This document shows, piece by piece, positions 47,309 through 57,106 of a stretch of DNA of 64,000 bases (its first letter is position 1; every line of letters begins with the position of its first letter). A program made the position numbers and the translations under genes. The notes under the pieces were generated by a model, which saw nothing but the letters and a program-made list of their open reading frames with translations, searched no databases and was not told the DNA's origin. Source of the DNA: Amycolatopsis bullii (GTDB taxonomy: Bacteria; Actinomycetota; Actinomycetes; Mycobacteriales; Pseudonocardiaceae); contig NZ_BNAW01000007.1 of the NCBI RefSeq assembly GCF_014654205.1, forward strand, positions 62,001 through 126,000, read 5' to 3'.

Positions 47309-48403
47309 ATGTTCAGAGGTGTTCTCGCGACGGCGGCGGTGGCGATGGTGCTCACCGCGGTCCCGGCCGGTGCGGACGAACCGGTCGTCCCGGTCGACCT
47401 GGGCACGCTGCCCGGGGGACTGAACAGCTACGGAAATGTGGTGTCGAACGACGGATCGGTGTTCGGGACGGCGGTCGACAAGGCGAACAACCCGCGCGGG
47501 GCCCGGTGGGACGCGGCAGGCCGGATCACCGAGCTGCTGCCGCAGCCGGGCTACGACACGGTCGACCCCGTCGCGCTCACCGACGACGGGGTGGCGCTCG
47601 GGAACTCGATGAAGGCCGACGGGTCCGGCTGGCGGGCGACACTCTGGGGCGCCGCCGGGGTGCCGGTGGACCTGCCGCCGGTGCCGGGCTACCCGTCTTC
47701 CAGGGTGGCCGCGATCAACGCCCACGGCGTCGCCGTCGGGTATTCCTACGGCGCTTCGGCTCCGGACACGGCGGTGAAGTGGGACACGACCCGGGGCACG
47801 GTCACGGCCCTCGGCGACGGCCGCGGCTTCGCGATCAACGACGCGGGCGCGGTCCTCAGCGCGTACGAGGGGGAGTCGAAGTACTGGGACCCGGCGGGCA
47901 ACCTCGTGCCGCTGGAAGGCGGCGGCACGCCCGCCGACCTCGACAACGCGGGCACGGTCGTCGGCTCGAGCGGCTCCCACGCCGCGAAGTGGGATGCGGC
48001 GGGTCACCTCACCGTGCTCGACACCACCTGGAAGTTCAGTACGGCGGAGCAGATCGGCGAGGACGGGACGATCTACGGCACCGTGGAGGCGGGGGACGGC
48101 ACCAAGCAGCTGGCCCGCTGAAACCCGGCCGGGCAGCCGACCGTGCCCCCGAACCCGGACGGCGTGTGGACCCGGTTCGTCACCGCGAACGACACGGGCA
48201 GCGCGCTCGTGGCCATCGGCTCCGGCCAGTTCTTCGTCTGGGGGCCCGGCGGCGGGTTCACCGCGCTGGGGCGGCTGCCGGACCACCACTGGTGCGGCGC
48301 CGAGGACCTCAACGACCGCGGCGCGGTCACGGGCGCCTGCACGGTCCGGGGCCGGGACCTGCACGCCCTGCGGTGGGACCTGCCGGTCATCGGGAACGGG
48401 TGA
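47309..48403 (+). pseudogene. Secreted HAF-type repeat protein split by a single TGA
   Basis: A signal peptide (about 1-22, ending AGA) is followed by repeats built on (A)(R/K/Y)WD-x-AG, for example ARWDAAG, KYWDPAG and AKWDAAG. After 270 codons a TGA (48119-48121) stops the frame. The same frame then continues without a gap for 93 codons with the same repeat style to 48403. The stop stands precisely where the repeat expects Trp (LAR-stop-NPAG), so TGG has become TGA by one base. A restart at GTG 48143 is possible. ATG 47309 follows GGGGAGGAG. The function is unknown. It may belong to the end of the glp transcript or stand alone. Confidence 0.8.
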
Positions 48404-49268
48404 GCACGCCCAGCTCGGTGAGCACGTACCGGGCGTTGGCCGAGATGACCGGGTTCGTGTGCCGGTAGTACGGCAGCTGGATCACGGCCATCGACAGCGC
48501 GCGGCCGCGGCCGCGCGCCCAGGTGGCGTCGTCGTCGCCGACGGCGTCGCGGAAGGCGGGCCGGGTGTCCGCGGTCAGCAGGTTCCACGCGGGGATCAGG
48601 TCGATCGCCGGGTCGCCCACCCCGGCGGTCGCCCAGTCGAGGACGCCGCTCAGGCGGCCGTCGCGCAGCAGGAGGTTGCCCGGCATCAGGTCGCCGTGCA
48701 GCCGGCACGGCGGTCCGGTCCACGGTGGAGCGTCGAACGCCTCGGTCCAGGCCGCGAGGGCCGCCTCCGCGTCGAACGGCTCGTCGGTGCCGCGCAGCTC
48801 CTCGATCGCCCGGCGGGTGGCCGTGTCCACGTCGGCCAGCGGCTTCCCGCGTCGGGTCGGGGGACCGTCCGCCGGGTGTGCCCGCAGCGCACGCACGAAC
48901 TCCGCCAGGTCGCGGGCCGGCGCGTCGCGGCCTTCGCGCGCCGGCGTGCCGTCCAGCCAGCCGTGCACCGCCCACGGCCACGGGTAGTCCTCGGCGGGCT
49001 CGCCGACCGCGACGACGTCCGGGACCGCCACCGGCAGCTCGCCGAGGGCGCCGAGGGCCCGGCGTTCCTTCGTGATGTCGGAGGCGCCGCCCGAGGTGAG
49101 CGGCAGCCGGACGGTCAGGTCGTCCCCGAGGTGGTACACGGCGTTGACCGTGCCCCCGGAGGCCAGGGGAGTGACCGGCAGGTCCGCCCACCGCGGGAAC
49201 TGCCCGCGCACCAGGCGCCGGACCAACGTGGTGTCGATGGCGTGCTCATCGGCGTGCATCCGGCCCAT
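48387..49268 (-). CDS. Aminoglycoside phosphotransferase-family kinase
   Basis: A 293-residue protein-kinase-fold phosphotransferase. The catalytic loop is CRLHGDLMPGNLLL with the Asp and Asn in place, and the metal-binding segment is LDWATAGVGDPAIDL. Family members phosphorylate antibiotics, homoserine, choline or other small molecules. Nothing here points to a substrate, so resistance is possible but not shown. The start may be ATG 49268 or the in-frame ATG at 49259. The 3' end overlaps the repeat-protein pseudogene by 17 bases, tail to tail. It is divergent from argG. Confidence 0.85.
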   Translation of the reverse strand: MGRMHADEHAIDTTLVRRLVRGQFPRWADLPVTPLASGGTVNAVYHLGDDLTVRLPLTSGGASDITKERRALGALGELPVAVPDVVAVGEPAEDYPWPWAVHGWLDGTPAREGRDAPARDLAEFVRALRAHPADGPPTRRGKPLADVDTATRRAIEELRGTDEPFDAEAALAAWTEAFDAPPWTGPPCRLHGDLMPGNLLLRDGRLSGVLDWATAGVGDPAIDLIPAWNLLTADTRPAFRDAVGDDDATWARGRGRALSMAVIQLPYYRHTNPVISANARYVLTELGVLTRSR

Positions 49269-49323
49269 GCGATCACCGAACCACGCACGTCAACGGGGTT
49301 TTCGTGACCCGGCGCACCCCGGA

Positions 49324-50805
<1,482 letters not shown>

Positions 50806-50816
50806 TCGCCCACGAC

Positions 50817-50860
50817 CCGAAGGCCACCACGCCCGCCGGATCGGGCACGGTGGCCTTCGG
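50817..50860. terminator. Bidirectional terminator after argG
   Basis: A 12-bp stem (50817-50828 and 50849-50860, CCGAAGGCCACC arm) with an inner GCCCG/CGGGC stem. It separates argG from the converging oxidoreductase, whose stop lies 6 bases away. GGCCTTCGGTGCGTT at 50852-50866 repeats a segment of the 3193 element. Confidence 0.75.
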
Positions 50861-50865
50861 TGCGT

Positions 50866-51873
50866 TCAGGGGACGAGCACGACCTTGCCGGTCACGGTGC
50901 CGGATTCGGCCAGTGCCAAGGCTTTCGCCGCTTCGGCCAGCGGAATGCGCGCGGCCACCTGAGCGTGCAGCTCTCCCCGCACCGCCAGGTCGAAGACGGC
51001 CGTCAGGTCTTCGGCCAGCCGCGCGCGGAACCGGGTGAGGTTCCGCTTGCCGGCCCAGATGTTGTAGAAGTGCGTCCGGCGGCGGTTCGGCAGGGCGTTC
51101 CACCACAGCAGGCGGGCGAACAGCTTCAGCACCGGCAGCCGCGAGTTGCCCGGCTCGTCCTTGGTGGCCGCGGTGCCGTAGGCGACCAGCGTGCCACCCG
51201 GGGCGAGCAGCCGGAGCGAGTCGGCGATACCGGGCCCGCCGACGTGGTCGAACACCGCGTCCACGCCTTCCGGGGCCAGCTCGCGCACCTCGGCGGGCAC
51301 GTCGCCGCGGTAGTCGACGGCCGTCGCGCCGAGCGCGGTCACCGCGTCCAGGTTCCGGGCCGACGCGGTCCCGATCACCTCGATCCCGGCCATGCGGGCC
51401 AGCTGCACCAGGGTCGTGCCGACGCCGCCGTTCGCGCCGTGCACCAGGATCGTCGCCCCGGCGCGCACGCGGGCGATCCGGTGCAGCATCTGCCACGCCG
51501 TGATGCCGCTGACGACGAACGTTTCGGCCTCGGCCGCGTCCAGCTCCGCCGGAACCGGCACGAGGTCGGCCTGGGGGAGGACCACGTGGCTGCGCCAGCC
51601 GCCGACCTTGGTCAGCGCGGCCACCCGGCGGCCGGTCAGGCCCGGGTCCGCGGCTTCGAGCACGGTGCCGACGACGTCGTAGCCGGGCACGAACGGGAAC
51701 GGCGGCTGGTCGAAGTACTTACCGCGGCGCATCTGCTGCTCGGCGAAGGAAACGCCGGTCGCCTCCACGCGGACGAGGGCTTCGCCGGCGCCGGGGCGCG
51801 GCAGCTCGCGGTGTTCGACGCGCAGGCCGTCCGGCTCGACGAGGCCGGGGAGGACGATCTCGGTGACGGTCAT
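50866..51873 (-). CDS. Zinc-independent alcohol dehydrogenase/quinone oxidoreductase
   Basis: A 335-residue medium-chain reductase of the NADPH:quinone oxidoreductase type. It has a GroES-like N-terminal domain (GEALVRVEATGVSFAE, PFVPGYDVVGTV) and a Rossmann domain with ILVHGANGGVGTTLVQLA near 135-152. The catalytic-zinc Cys/His set is missing, so it should reduce enones or quinones. The start at 51873 is the second in-frame ATG and gives the normal N-terminus. It lies 77 bases downstream of a TetR gene on the same strand, with an operator in the gap. Confidence 0.88.
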   Translation of the reverse strand: MTVTEIVLPGLVEPDGLRVEHRELPRPGAGEALVRVEATGVSFAEQQMRRGKYFDQPPFPFVPGYDVVGTVLEAADPGLTGRRVAALTKVGGWRSHVVLPQADLVPVPAELDAAEAETFVVSGITAWQMLHRIARVRAGATILVHGANGGVGTTLVQLARMAGIEVIGTASARNLDAVTALGATAVDYRGDVPAEVRELAPEGVDAVFDHVGGPGIADSLRLLAPGGTLVAYGTAATKDEPGNSRLPVLKLFARLLWWNALPNRRRTHFYNIWAGKRNLTRFRARLAEDLTAVFDLAVRGELHAQVAARIPLAEAAKALALAESGTVTGKVVLVP

Positions 51874-51892
51874 GAAGGATTCTTCCTTGGGT

Positions 51893-51912
51893 GAGTGACT
51901 AGTCAATCACTC
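51893..51912. promoter_or_regulatory. TetR operator before the quinone oxidoreductase
   Basis: GAGTGA-N8-TCACTC. The same half-sites and spacing occur before the TetR gene (52523-52542). A -35-like TTGACT (51906-51901, minus strand) lies within it, so binding should block the oxidoreductase promoter. Confidence 0.65.
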
Positions 51913-51950
51913 GACGGTCGAGAGAACCGGCCTCGCGACGGGGCCGGGTT

Positions 51951-52520
51951 TCAGCTGGTGCCGGGGTGGCGGATCCCGGCGGAGAGCACGGCGGCCCATT
52001 CGCCGGGGTGCTCTTTCAGGTCGAGGGTGGTGATCAGGTGGCAGAGCTGGCCGAAGGCGATGAACCGCTGGACTTCGTCGTCGGTGGCGCCGGAGCGCGA
52101 CCGGGCGAACTCGGTCACCTTGGCCAGCCCGCGGCGGACGGCGTCGGCGATCTCGGGCGTGTCGGCGGCCGACTGGGCGTGCACCTGCAGCATCAGCAGG
52201 TTCCGGTCGGCGATCAGCTCCCCGTAGGCGCTGCCCATCGCGTCGAGGATCTTTTCCGGGTCGGCGTCCCCGACGCGGGCGGCGCCGTTCGAGAGGGCGT
52301 GCACGACCAGTTCGTAGCACCGGTCGAGCGCGGCGACGAAGAGGGAAACCTTGCCGGGGAACAGCTTGAAGACGTACGCGGGGGAGATGTCGGCCCGGGC
52401 GGCGACCGCGCTGATCGGCGTGCCGTGGTAGCCGCCGCGGGCGAACTCGGCGATGGCCGCCTCGACGACGGCGTCCCGCCGGGCGTCGGAGGTGGAGAGC
52501 GTGGCACCGCGTTTCGTCAT
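51951..52520 (-). CDS. TetR-family repressor
   Basis: A 189-residue regulator. The N-terminal helix-turn-helix covers about 12-58 (RRDAVVEAAIAEFARGGY, ISAVAARADISPAYVFKLFPGK). An all-helical ligand domain follows. The ATG at 52520 is chosen because the operator and a likely -10 lie immediately upstream. A longer frame to 52685 would translate through them. The operator pair predicts control of its own gene and of the downstream quinone oxidoreductase. An electrophile or quinone is a plausible inducer, by inference. Confidence 0.9.
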   Translation of the reverse strand: MTKRGATLSTSDARRDAVVEAAIAEFARGGYHGTPISAVAARADISPAYVFKLFPGKVSLFVAALDRCYELVVHALSNGAARVGDADPEKILDAMGSAYGELIADRNLLMLQVHAQSAADTPEIADAVRRGLAKVTEFARSRSGATDDEVQRFIAFGQLCHLITTLDLKEHPGEWAAVLSAGIRHPGTS

Positions 52521-52522
52521 GT

Positions 52523-52557
52523 GAGTGACTGTACACTCACTCTCGTCCGCTCGGCAA
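52523..52557 (-). promoter_or_regulatory. TetR autoregulatory promoter/operator
   Basis: GAGTGA-N8-TCACTC (52523-52542) overlaps a -10-like TACAGT (minus strand 52533-52528). A -35-like TTGCCG (52557-52552) lies 18 bases before that. The transcript would start at or beside the ATG at 52520, so it is probably leaderless. Confidence 0.55.
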
Positions 52558-52720
52558 CCGTCCGGCTCCCCGGGGTGCGCGAGCCGAGCGCGGGTGAATG
52601 ACAAAAAACGGACGGCGCGGCCGGAGGCGCATGACAAATTCCCCGCTTCCCGAAAATCGTCATGGCTGGTTGGGAAGTTTTCCACCTAGTATCCGAAGCC
52701 CGACGAGGAAAGGACGAACA

Positions 52721-53296
52721 ATGCTGAAGACCCGACGCCGTGGAATCGGCGTTGCCGCGCTGATGGCCGCCGCGCTCGCCATTGTTTCCGCCGGTCCGGC
52801 CGCGGCGGCCGAAAAGACGCTCACCTACCGGGGCGGGTTCCCGCTGATCGGCGACCAGCAGGTCGCCGTGGTGGTCCACGCCGACATCCCGGCGACCGCG
52901 ACCGCCGGCAGCACGATTTCGGTGCCGTTCAGCCTCGACGTCGACGCCGGCCAGACCGCCGGTGACGGCCTGCGCCTGGTCGGCGCGACCAAGCTTTCCG
53001 GCACGATCAAGTCCCAGGTGAACGTCGCGATCGGCGGCCAGTCCGTGGCCATCCCGGTCGAGCTGCCGATCCCCGAGACGCCGGTGCCCGCCGAAGGCAG
53101 CCTGAAATTCACCGCGCTCGGCCAGGTCGACTTCACCGTCCCGGCCGGCACCCCGGCCGGCGAGGCGACCAGCAGCGTCGACTCCGCCGCGACCACGCAC
53201 GTCGTCACCGACAGCGGCCTCGGCGAGTTCGACGTCGCCCTGACGCTCGACCCTCCGGACCAGGACGTCACCCTCGGCACGACGACCGTTTCCTGA
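52721..53296 (+). CDS. Small secreted beta-rich protein
   Basis: A 191-residue exported protein. The signal peptide ends near 28-29 (AAAA), then comes KTLTYRGGFPLIGDQQVAVVVHAD and an all-beta, Ig-like mature part rich in Val, Thr and Pro with no Cys. The pattern LTYRGGFPLIGDQ resembles actinomycete surface proteins listed as DUF6801, but I hold that loosely. The ATG at 52721 has AGGAAAGGA upstream. It is monocistronic and followed by a hairpin. It could be an adhesin-like or wall-associated protein. Confidence 0.75.
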   Translation: MLKTRRRGIGVAALMAAALAIVSAGPAAAAEKTLTYRGGFPLIGDQQVAVVVHADIPATATAGSTISVPFSLDVDAGQTAGDGLRLVGATKLSGTIKSQVNVAIGGQSVAIPVELPIPETPVPAEGSLKFTALGQVDFTVPAGTPAGEATSSVDSAATTHVVTDSGLGEFDVALTLDPPDQDVTLGTTTVS

Positions 53297-53310
53297 CCGG
53301 CCGCGACGCA

Positions 53311-53339
53311 GGGGCCGCCGGAATCCGTCCGGCGGCCCC
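53311..53339 (+). terminator. Terminator hairpin after the small secreted protein
   Basis: A 12-bp perfect stem (53311-53322 and 53328-53339) with a 5-base loop and arm GGGGCCGCCGGA. Nearly the same stem is reused at 54843. Several CCGGAATCCG-like palindromic bits follow to about 53390, then nothing notable up to the protease gene. Confidence 0.75.
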
Positions 53340-53495
53340 GAGCCGCTGCCGGAATCCGGCACCCCGGAACCGCCGGGATCCGCCGGAATCGTTTCCCGCC
53401 AACGCAATCCTCCCTTGGTAGGTACCGGATCACCGGGCCGGCGCGGAGTATTCCGTGCCACCACGTCGAAACCTCACCGGCTGGAGGAGCACTTC

Positions 53496-54074
53496 GTGAA
53501 AACCATCTCAGGAGTCCTTTGTGGACTCGCTGCGGCCACGCTCGTGGCCGTCGCGGTGCCGGCCCCGGCCACCGCGGCCGCGGCGCGGACCGATCTCGGC
53601 ATCACCATGCAGGCCCAGCAGAAGAACCAGTGGTGCTGGGACGCCAGCGGCAACACCATCGCCGACTACTGGGGTTACTCCCTCACCCAGACCCGCTTCT
53701 GCCAGATCGCGCACAACGAATCCGGCAGCGACTGCGCCAACAACCAGGGCTACCTGTCCGACCAGCAGCGCGTGTTCCGGTACCTCGGTTTCACGAACGT
53801 CGGGACGTACAACTCGGGCGGCCAGACGCTTTCCTTCACCGGCGTCAAAACCCAGATCGACGCCGGAAAGCCGGTCGGCACGCGCATCGGCTGGCGCTCC
53901 GGCGGCGGCCACATGCACGTGCTCTACGGCTACGACAATTCCGGCGGCGCCACCCGCGTCGAATACGGCGACCCGTGGCCGAGCAACAGCCGCTACAACT
54001 CGATGAACTACGACACCTACCGCTCGAACAGCCAGTTCCAGTGGACCCACACGCTGTACGGGATCGAGGGATGA
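53496..54074 (+). CDS. Secreted papain-like cysteine protease (C39-like)
   Basis: A 192-residue exported protein. The signal peptide ends near 29 (TAAAA). The catalytic Cys is C47 in QQKNQWCWDASG, the His is H139 or H141 in GGGHMHVLYGY, and D159 in YGDPW completes a triad. The family more often reads CWAAS, so Asp after the Trp is a small oddity. Three Cys (69, 80 and 47) leave one possible disulfide. The start GTG 53496 follows GGAGGAG. The stop overlaps the next start (ATGA), so it is made together with the membrane-anchored protein downstream. Confidence 0.85.
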   Translation: MKTISGVLCGLAAATLVAVAVPAPATAAAARTDLGITMQAQQKNQWCWDASGNTIADYWGYSLTQTRFCQIAHNESGSDCANNQGYLSDQQRVFRYLGFTNVGTYNSGGQTLSFTGVKTQIDAGKPVGTRIGWRSGGGHMHVLYGYDNSGGATRVEYGDPWPSNSRYNSMNYDTYRSNSQFQWTHTLYGIEG

Positions 54075-54835
54075 GCATGCTGCGGAAAGGACTGGGCGTG
54101 GCCGTGCTGGCCGGCGCCACGATGCTCACCACGAACGGCGCCGCGAGCGCGGCGAGCGGACCCGCGGGCGCCCCCACCCCCGCCGACACCGCCGCCATCG
54201 AGCAGGTCACCGGCGGTCCGGCCACCCTCGGCCGCCTGGCGAAGACGAAGTTCCCCGGCAGCCACGCGGCGACAGCGGCCCAGCAGGCGGCCGACCCGCG
54301 CACGCAGGTCCCGGTCTACGAGCCGACCGCGGCGTTCGTCGCCGGGAAGTCGGACGTCCCCGCCGTCCTCGCCTACGTCGCGGTCCCGGCGCGGACCGGC
54401 GACGGCACCGCCGCGACCGTCTGGGCCGAGCGCCAAGGCCCGGCCTGGGCCGTCGTCAACGTCGCCTCCGGCGACTACGAGCGGCAGTACGCCCAGGCCG
54501 CGACCGGCGGCTACCTCCTGCACGAACCGCAGGTCAACGCCTGGTACGCGGTGCACGGCGACACCGTGACCGTCCTGGACGGCTCGGTCACCGGCTTCGC
54601 CGCGGGCACGAAGCTGTCCCTGGCGGACTACCGCGCGGCGCTGCACGAGCGGTACGCGGACAAGCTGCCGGGCTCGGCCTACGACCGCGACGGCGCGGGC
54701 GGCGGCTACGGCGGCCGGGAACGCGCGGTGCCCGCCGCGGACCCCGGCGACGTCCCGGCGCTGCCGTTCGTGCTCGGCGGTGTCCTCGTGCTGGTGGCCG
54801 GCGCGGCCGCGGTGCCGCGGCTGCGGCGGCGTTAG
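54071..54835 (+). CDS. Exported protein with C-terminal membrane anchor, protease partner
   Basis: A 254-residue protein of unknown function. The signal peptide (about 1-28) is followed by a mixed alpha/beta region. Next comes a Gly-rich segment (GAGGGYGG) and a C-terminal hydrophobic helix (about 230-249) with a short basic tail (RLRRR). It is therefore a cell-surface protein held by its C-terminus. It overlaps the cysteine-protease stop by four bases. It could be an inhibitor, chaperone, substrate or docking protein for the protease. The sequence does not decide between these. Confidence 0.75.
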   Translation: MSMLRKGLGVAVLAGATMLTTNGAASAASGPAGAPTPADTAAIEQVTGGPATLGRLAKTKFPGSHAATAAQQAADPRTQVPVYEPTAAFVAGKSDVPAVLAYVAVPARTGDGTAATVWAERQGPAWAVVNVASGDYERQYAQAATGGYLLHEPQVNAWYAVHGDTVTVLDGSVTGFAAGTKLSLADYRAALHERYADKLPGSAYDRDGAGGGYGGRERAVPAADPGDVPALPFVLGGVLVLVAGAAAVPRLRRR

Positions 54836-54842
54836 GACGGCG

Positions 54843-54872
54843 AGGGGCCGCCGGCGGTGCCCGGCGGCCCCT
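54843..54872 (+). terminator. Terminator of the protease operon
   Basis: A 12-bp stem (54843-54854 and 54861-54872) with a 6-base loop and AGGGGCCGCCGG arm. It ends exactly where the -35 element of the next gene begins. Confidence 0.75.
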
Positions 54873-54900
54873 TGGCAGCCGATCATGACCAGGTCACAAT
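54872..54900 (+). promoter_or_regulatory. Promoter of the Lrp-type regulator, probably leaderless
   Basis: TTGGCA (54872-54877), a 17-base spacer and CACAAT (54895-54900) put the start point at the ATG at 54906. The spacer holds TGACC-A-GGTCA (54886-54896), a perfect palindrome and a likely autoregulatory site. Confidence 0.6.
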
Positions 54901-54905
54901 GCGCC

Positions 54906-55940
54906 ATGCCCGTTTCGCCCGGTGCGCCGGAAGCGGCGCGCCCGGGGTTGAGCGCGCCGGACCTCGCGCTGGTGGAAGCGCTGCAGCGGGATCCGCGGGC
55001 GCCGTGGACGCGCCTCGCCGCCGCCCTCGGCACCGACGCGACGACGGCGGCCCGCCGCTGGGAACGGCTGCAGGCCGCCGGGCTGGCCTGGCTCACCGCC
55101 TATTCCACCCCGCCGACGACCACGGTCGGCTACGTCGACCTCGCCTGCCGCCCGGACTCCCTCAGCGCACTGACCCGCGAGCTGTGCGGCTGGCCGCCGG
55201 TGTTCAGCGTCGAGCGCACGACCAGCCGGTTCGCCCTGTTCCTCGGCCTCGCAGCCCGTGACCTCGACGCGCTGGACGCGCTGGTCACCGGCCGCATCGG
55301 CGCCCTGCCCGGGGTGCGGGAGGTCCGCTTCGCCGTCGCGACCCGGGTCTACCGCGAGGGCAGCGGCTGGCTGTTGGACGCGCTCGCCCCGGAGCAGCGG
55401 GCGGTGCTCGACGACACCGCGGTGCAGGCCCGGCTGGTCGTCCCGCAGCAGTGGAACGACCGGGGCCTGCGCGCGCTCGTGGAGTCGCTCGGCGAAGACG
55501 GGCGGCGCAGCTACGCGGTGCTGGCCCGCGACTGCGGGATGAGCGAGTCGGCGGTGCGGCGCACGCTCGCCCGGATGCTGCGCAACCACGAACTGGACTT
55601 CCGGTGCGACCTCGCGCACGTCCCGGCCGGCTGGCCGGTGATCGCGGGATACCGGCTCGACGTGCGGGCGACGGAACTCGATCGCGTCGGCGCGGCGATC
55701 GCGCAGCTGCCGGAGACCCGGCTCTCGGCCGCGGTCGTGGGGGAGGGCAACCTCGTCGTGTCGGCGTGGCTGCGGGAGCCGGCCGACTGCACGGCCTACG
55801 AGACGCGGCTGGCGGCGGCCGCACCCGGTGCGCGGGTCCTCGACCGCGCGATCACGCTGCGGATGCCGAAGCGGATGGGCCGGCTGCTCAGCCCGCACGG
55901 CCTCGGCGGCACCCACCAGGCGATCATCCCGGCCCGCTGA
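54906..55940 (+). CDS. Double-length Lrp/AsnC-type regulator
   Basis: A 344-residue protein, about twice a normal Lrp. The first half has a helix-turn-helix at about 15-60 (DLALVEALQRDPRAPWTRLAA) and an AsnC-like ligand region to about 150. The second half repeats this, with a second HTH at about 180-225 (ALVESLGEDGRRSYAVLAR) and another ligand region. This tandem form could act as a single-chain dimer. ATG 54906 is preferred over 54885 because the promoter places the start point there. The regulated genes are unknown. The serine hydrolase and alditol oxidase follow on the same strand. Confidence 0.85.
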   Translation: MPVSPGAPEAARPGLSAPDLALVEALQRDPRAPWTRLAAALGTDATTAARRWERLQAAGLAWLTAYSTPPTTTVGYVDLACRPDSLSALTRELCGWPPVFSVERTTSRFALFLGLAARDLDALDALVTGRIGALPGVREVRFAVATRVYREGSGWLLDALAPEQRAVLDDTAVQARLVVPQQWNDRGLRALVESLGEDGRRSYAVLARDCGMSESAVRRTLARMLRNHELDFRCDLAHVPAGWPVIAGYRLDVRATELDRVGAAIAQLPETRLSAAVVGEGNLVVSAWLREPADCTAYETRLAAAAPGARVLDRAITLRMPKRMGRLLSPHGLGGTHQAIIPAR

Positions 55941-55958
55941 ACTAGGGTCGGCACCACC

Positions 55959-57074
55959 ATGAGCCTGCGCGAAATCCTGCAAAGCCACGTCGACGACGGC
56001 ACGCTGCCCGGCGCGGTGGCGATCGTGGACACCGGCGGCACGCGGGAGGTCGTGGCCGTCGGCTCGGTCGACGTCGAGGGCAGCCGCCCGATGGCCGAGG
56101 ACACGCTGTTCCGTTTCGCGTCCATCACCAAACCGATCACCGCCGCCGCGGTCCTGGTGCTGGTGGACGACGGCCGGCTCGCCCTCGACGACCCGATCGG
56201 CCGGTGGCTGCCGGAGCTGGCCGAGCCGAAGGTCGTGCGCACGCCGTCGAGCGCGCTCGACGACGTCGTCCCGGCGAAGCGGCCGATCACGGTGTTCGAC
56301 GTGCTCACCAGCCAGGCCGGCTGGGGCTTCCCGTCGGACTTCACGCTCCCGGCCGCGCAGGCGCTGGCCGGGGTCCAGCGCGACGGCCGGGAAGTGCAGA
56401 GCTTCCCCGAACCGGACGTCTGGCTCGCGCGGCTCGCCGAGGTGCCGCTGCTCCACCAGCCGGGCGAATCCTGGTTGTACGACACGTGTTCCACGATCCA
56501 GGGCCTGCTCGCCGCCCGCGCGTCCGGACAGTCCTTCCCGGAGTTCCTCGCCGAACGGGTCTTCGCCCCGCTCGGCATGACCGACACGGGCTTCGTGGCC
56601 GAGCCCGGCCGGTCCACCGCGTTCTACAAGAAGACCGCCGACGGGCTGGTGCTCGCCGATCCGCCGGACGGCCAGTGGGCCACGATGCCCGCGCTGCCGC
56701 TCGGCAACGGCGGTCTCGCCGGGACGGCGGGGGACTGGGCCGCGTTCGGCCGGATGCTGGTGAGCGGGGGTGCCGGGGTGCTCACGCCCGAGGCCGTCCG
56801 GCTGATGACCACCGACCACACCACCGCGGCGCACCGCGAGATCGGGGCGCTCTTCCTGGACGGCCAAGGCTGGGGGATGGGCGGCTCGGTGGACATCACC
56901 GTCCGCGAGCCGTGGCACGTCCCGGGCCGGTACGGCTGGGTCGGCGGAACGGGCACGACCGCCTACGTCGTGCCCGCCACCGGCACGGTCACCGTCCTGC
57001 TCACGCAGGTCGGCGAGGACAGCCCCGTGACGCCCAGCTGGATGCGGGACTTCTGGCGCGCCGCGGCCGCGTAG
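55959..57074 (+). CDS. Class C beta-lactamase-like serine hydrolase
   Basis: A 371-residue protein of the beta-lactamase/EstB/D-aminopeptidase group. The SxxK motif is SITK near residue 54. The second motif is Y-D-T in WLYDTCS, and the third is GGTG near 330. There is no signal peptide, so it is cytoplasmic, which favours an esterase or peptidase role over antibiotic resistance. It begins 18 bases after the Lrp gene. A TAGGGT (55943-55948) may act as its own -10. Confidence 0.86.
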   Translation: MSLREILQSHVDDGTLPGAVAIVDTGGTREVVAVGSVDVEGSRPMAEDTLFRFASITKPITAAAVLVLVDDGRLALDDPIGRWLPELAEPKVVRTPSSALDDVVPAKRPITVFDVLTSQAGWGFPSDFTLPAAQALAGVQRDGREVQSFPEPDVWLARLAEVPLLHQPGESWLYDTCSTIQGLLAARASGQSFPEFLAERVFAPLGMTDTGFVAEPGRSTAFYKKTADGLVLADPPDGQWATMPALPLGNGGLAGTAGDWAAFGRMLVSGGAGVLTPEAVRLMTTDHTTAAHREIGALFLDGQGWGMGGSVDITVREPWHVPGRYGWVGGTGTTAYVVPATGTVTVLLTQVGEDSPVTPSWMRDFWRAAAA

Positions 57075-57106
57075 GGTCGGAAGCGGATCTCGGACGGCGG
57101 AAGGAC

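Noticed and set aside
48119..48121. Selenocysteine or programmed read-through at the TGA
   Set aside because: The conserved residue at this place in the repeat is Trp, not Cys. No downstream selenocysteine-type hairpin is evident, so a single mutation is simpler.
48387..49268. A defined aminoglycoside-resistance gene
   Set aside because: The kinase fold is clear but substrate cannot be inferred, and there are no mobile elements or antibiotic genes nearby.
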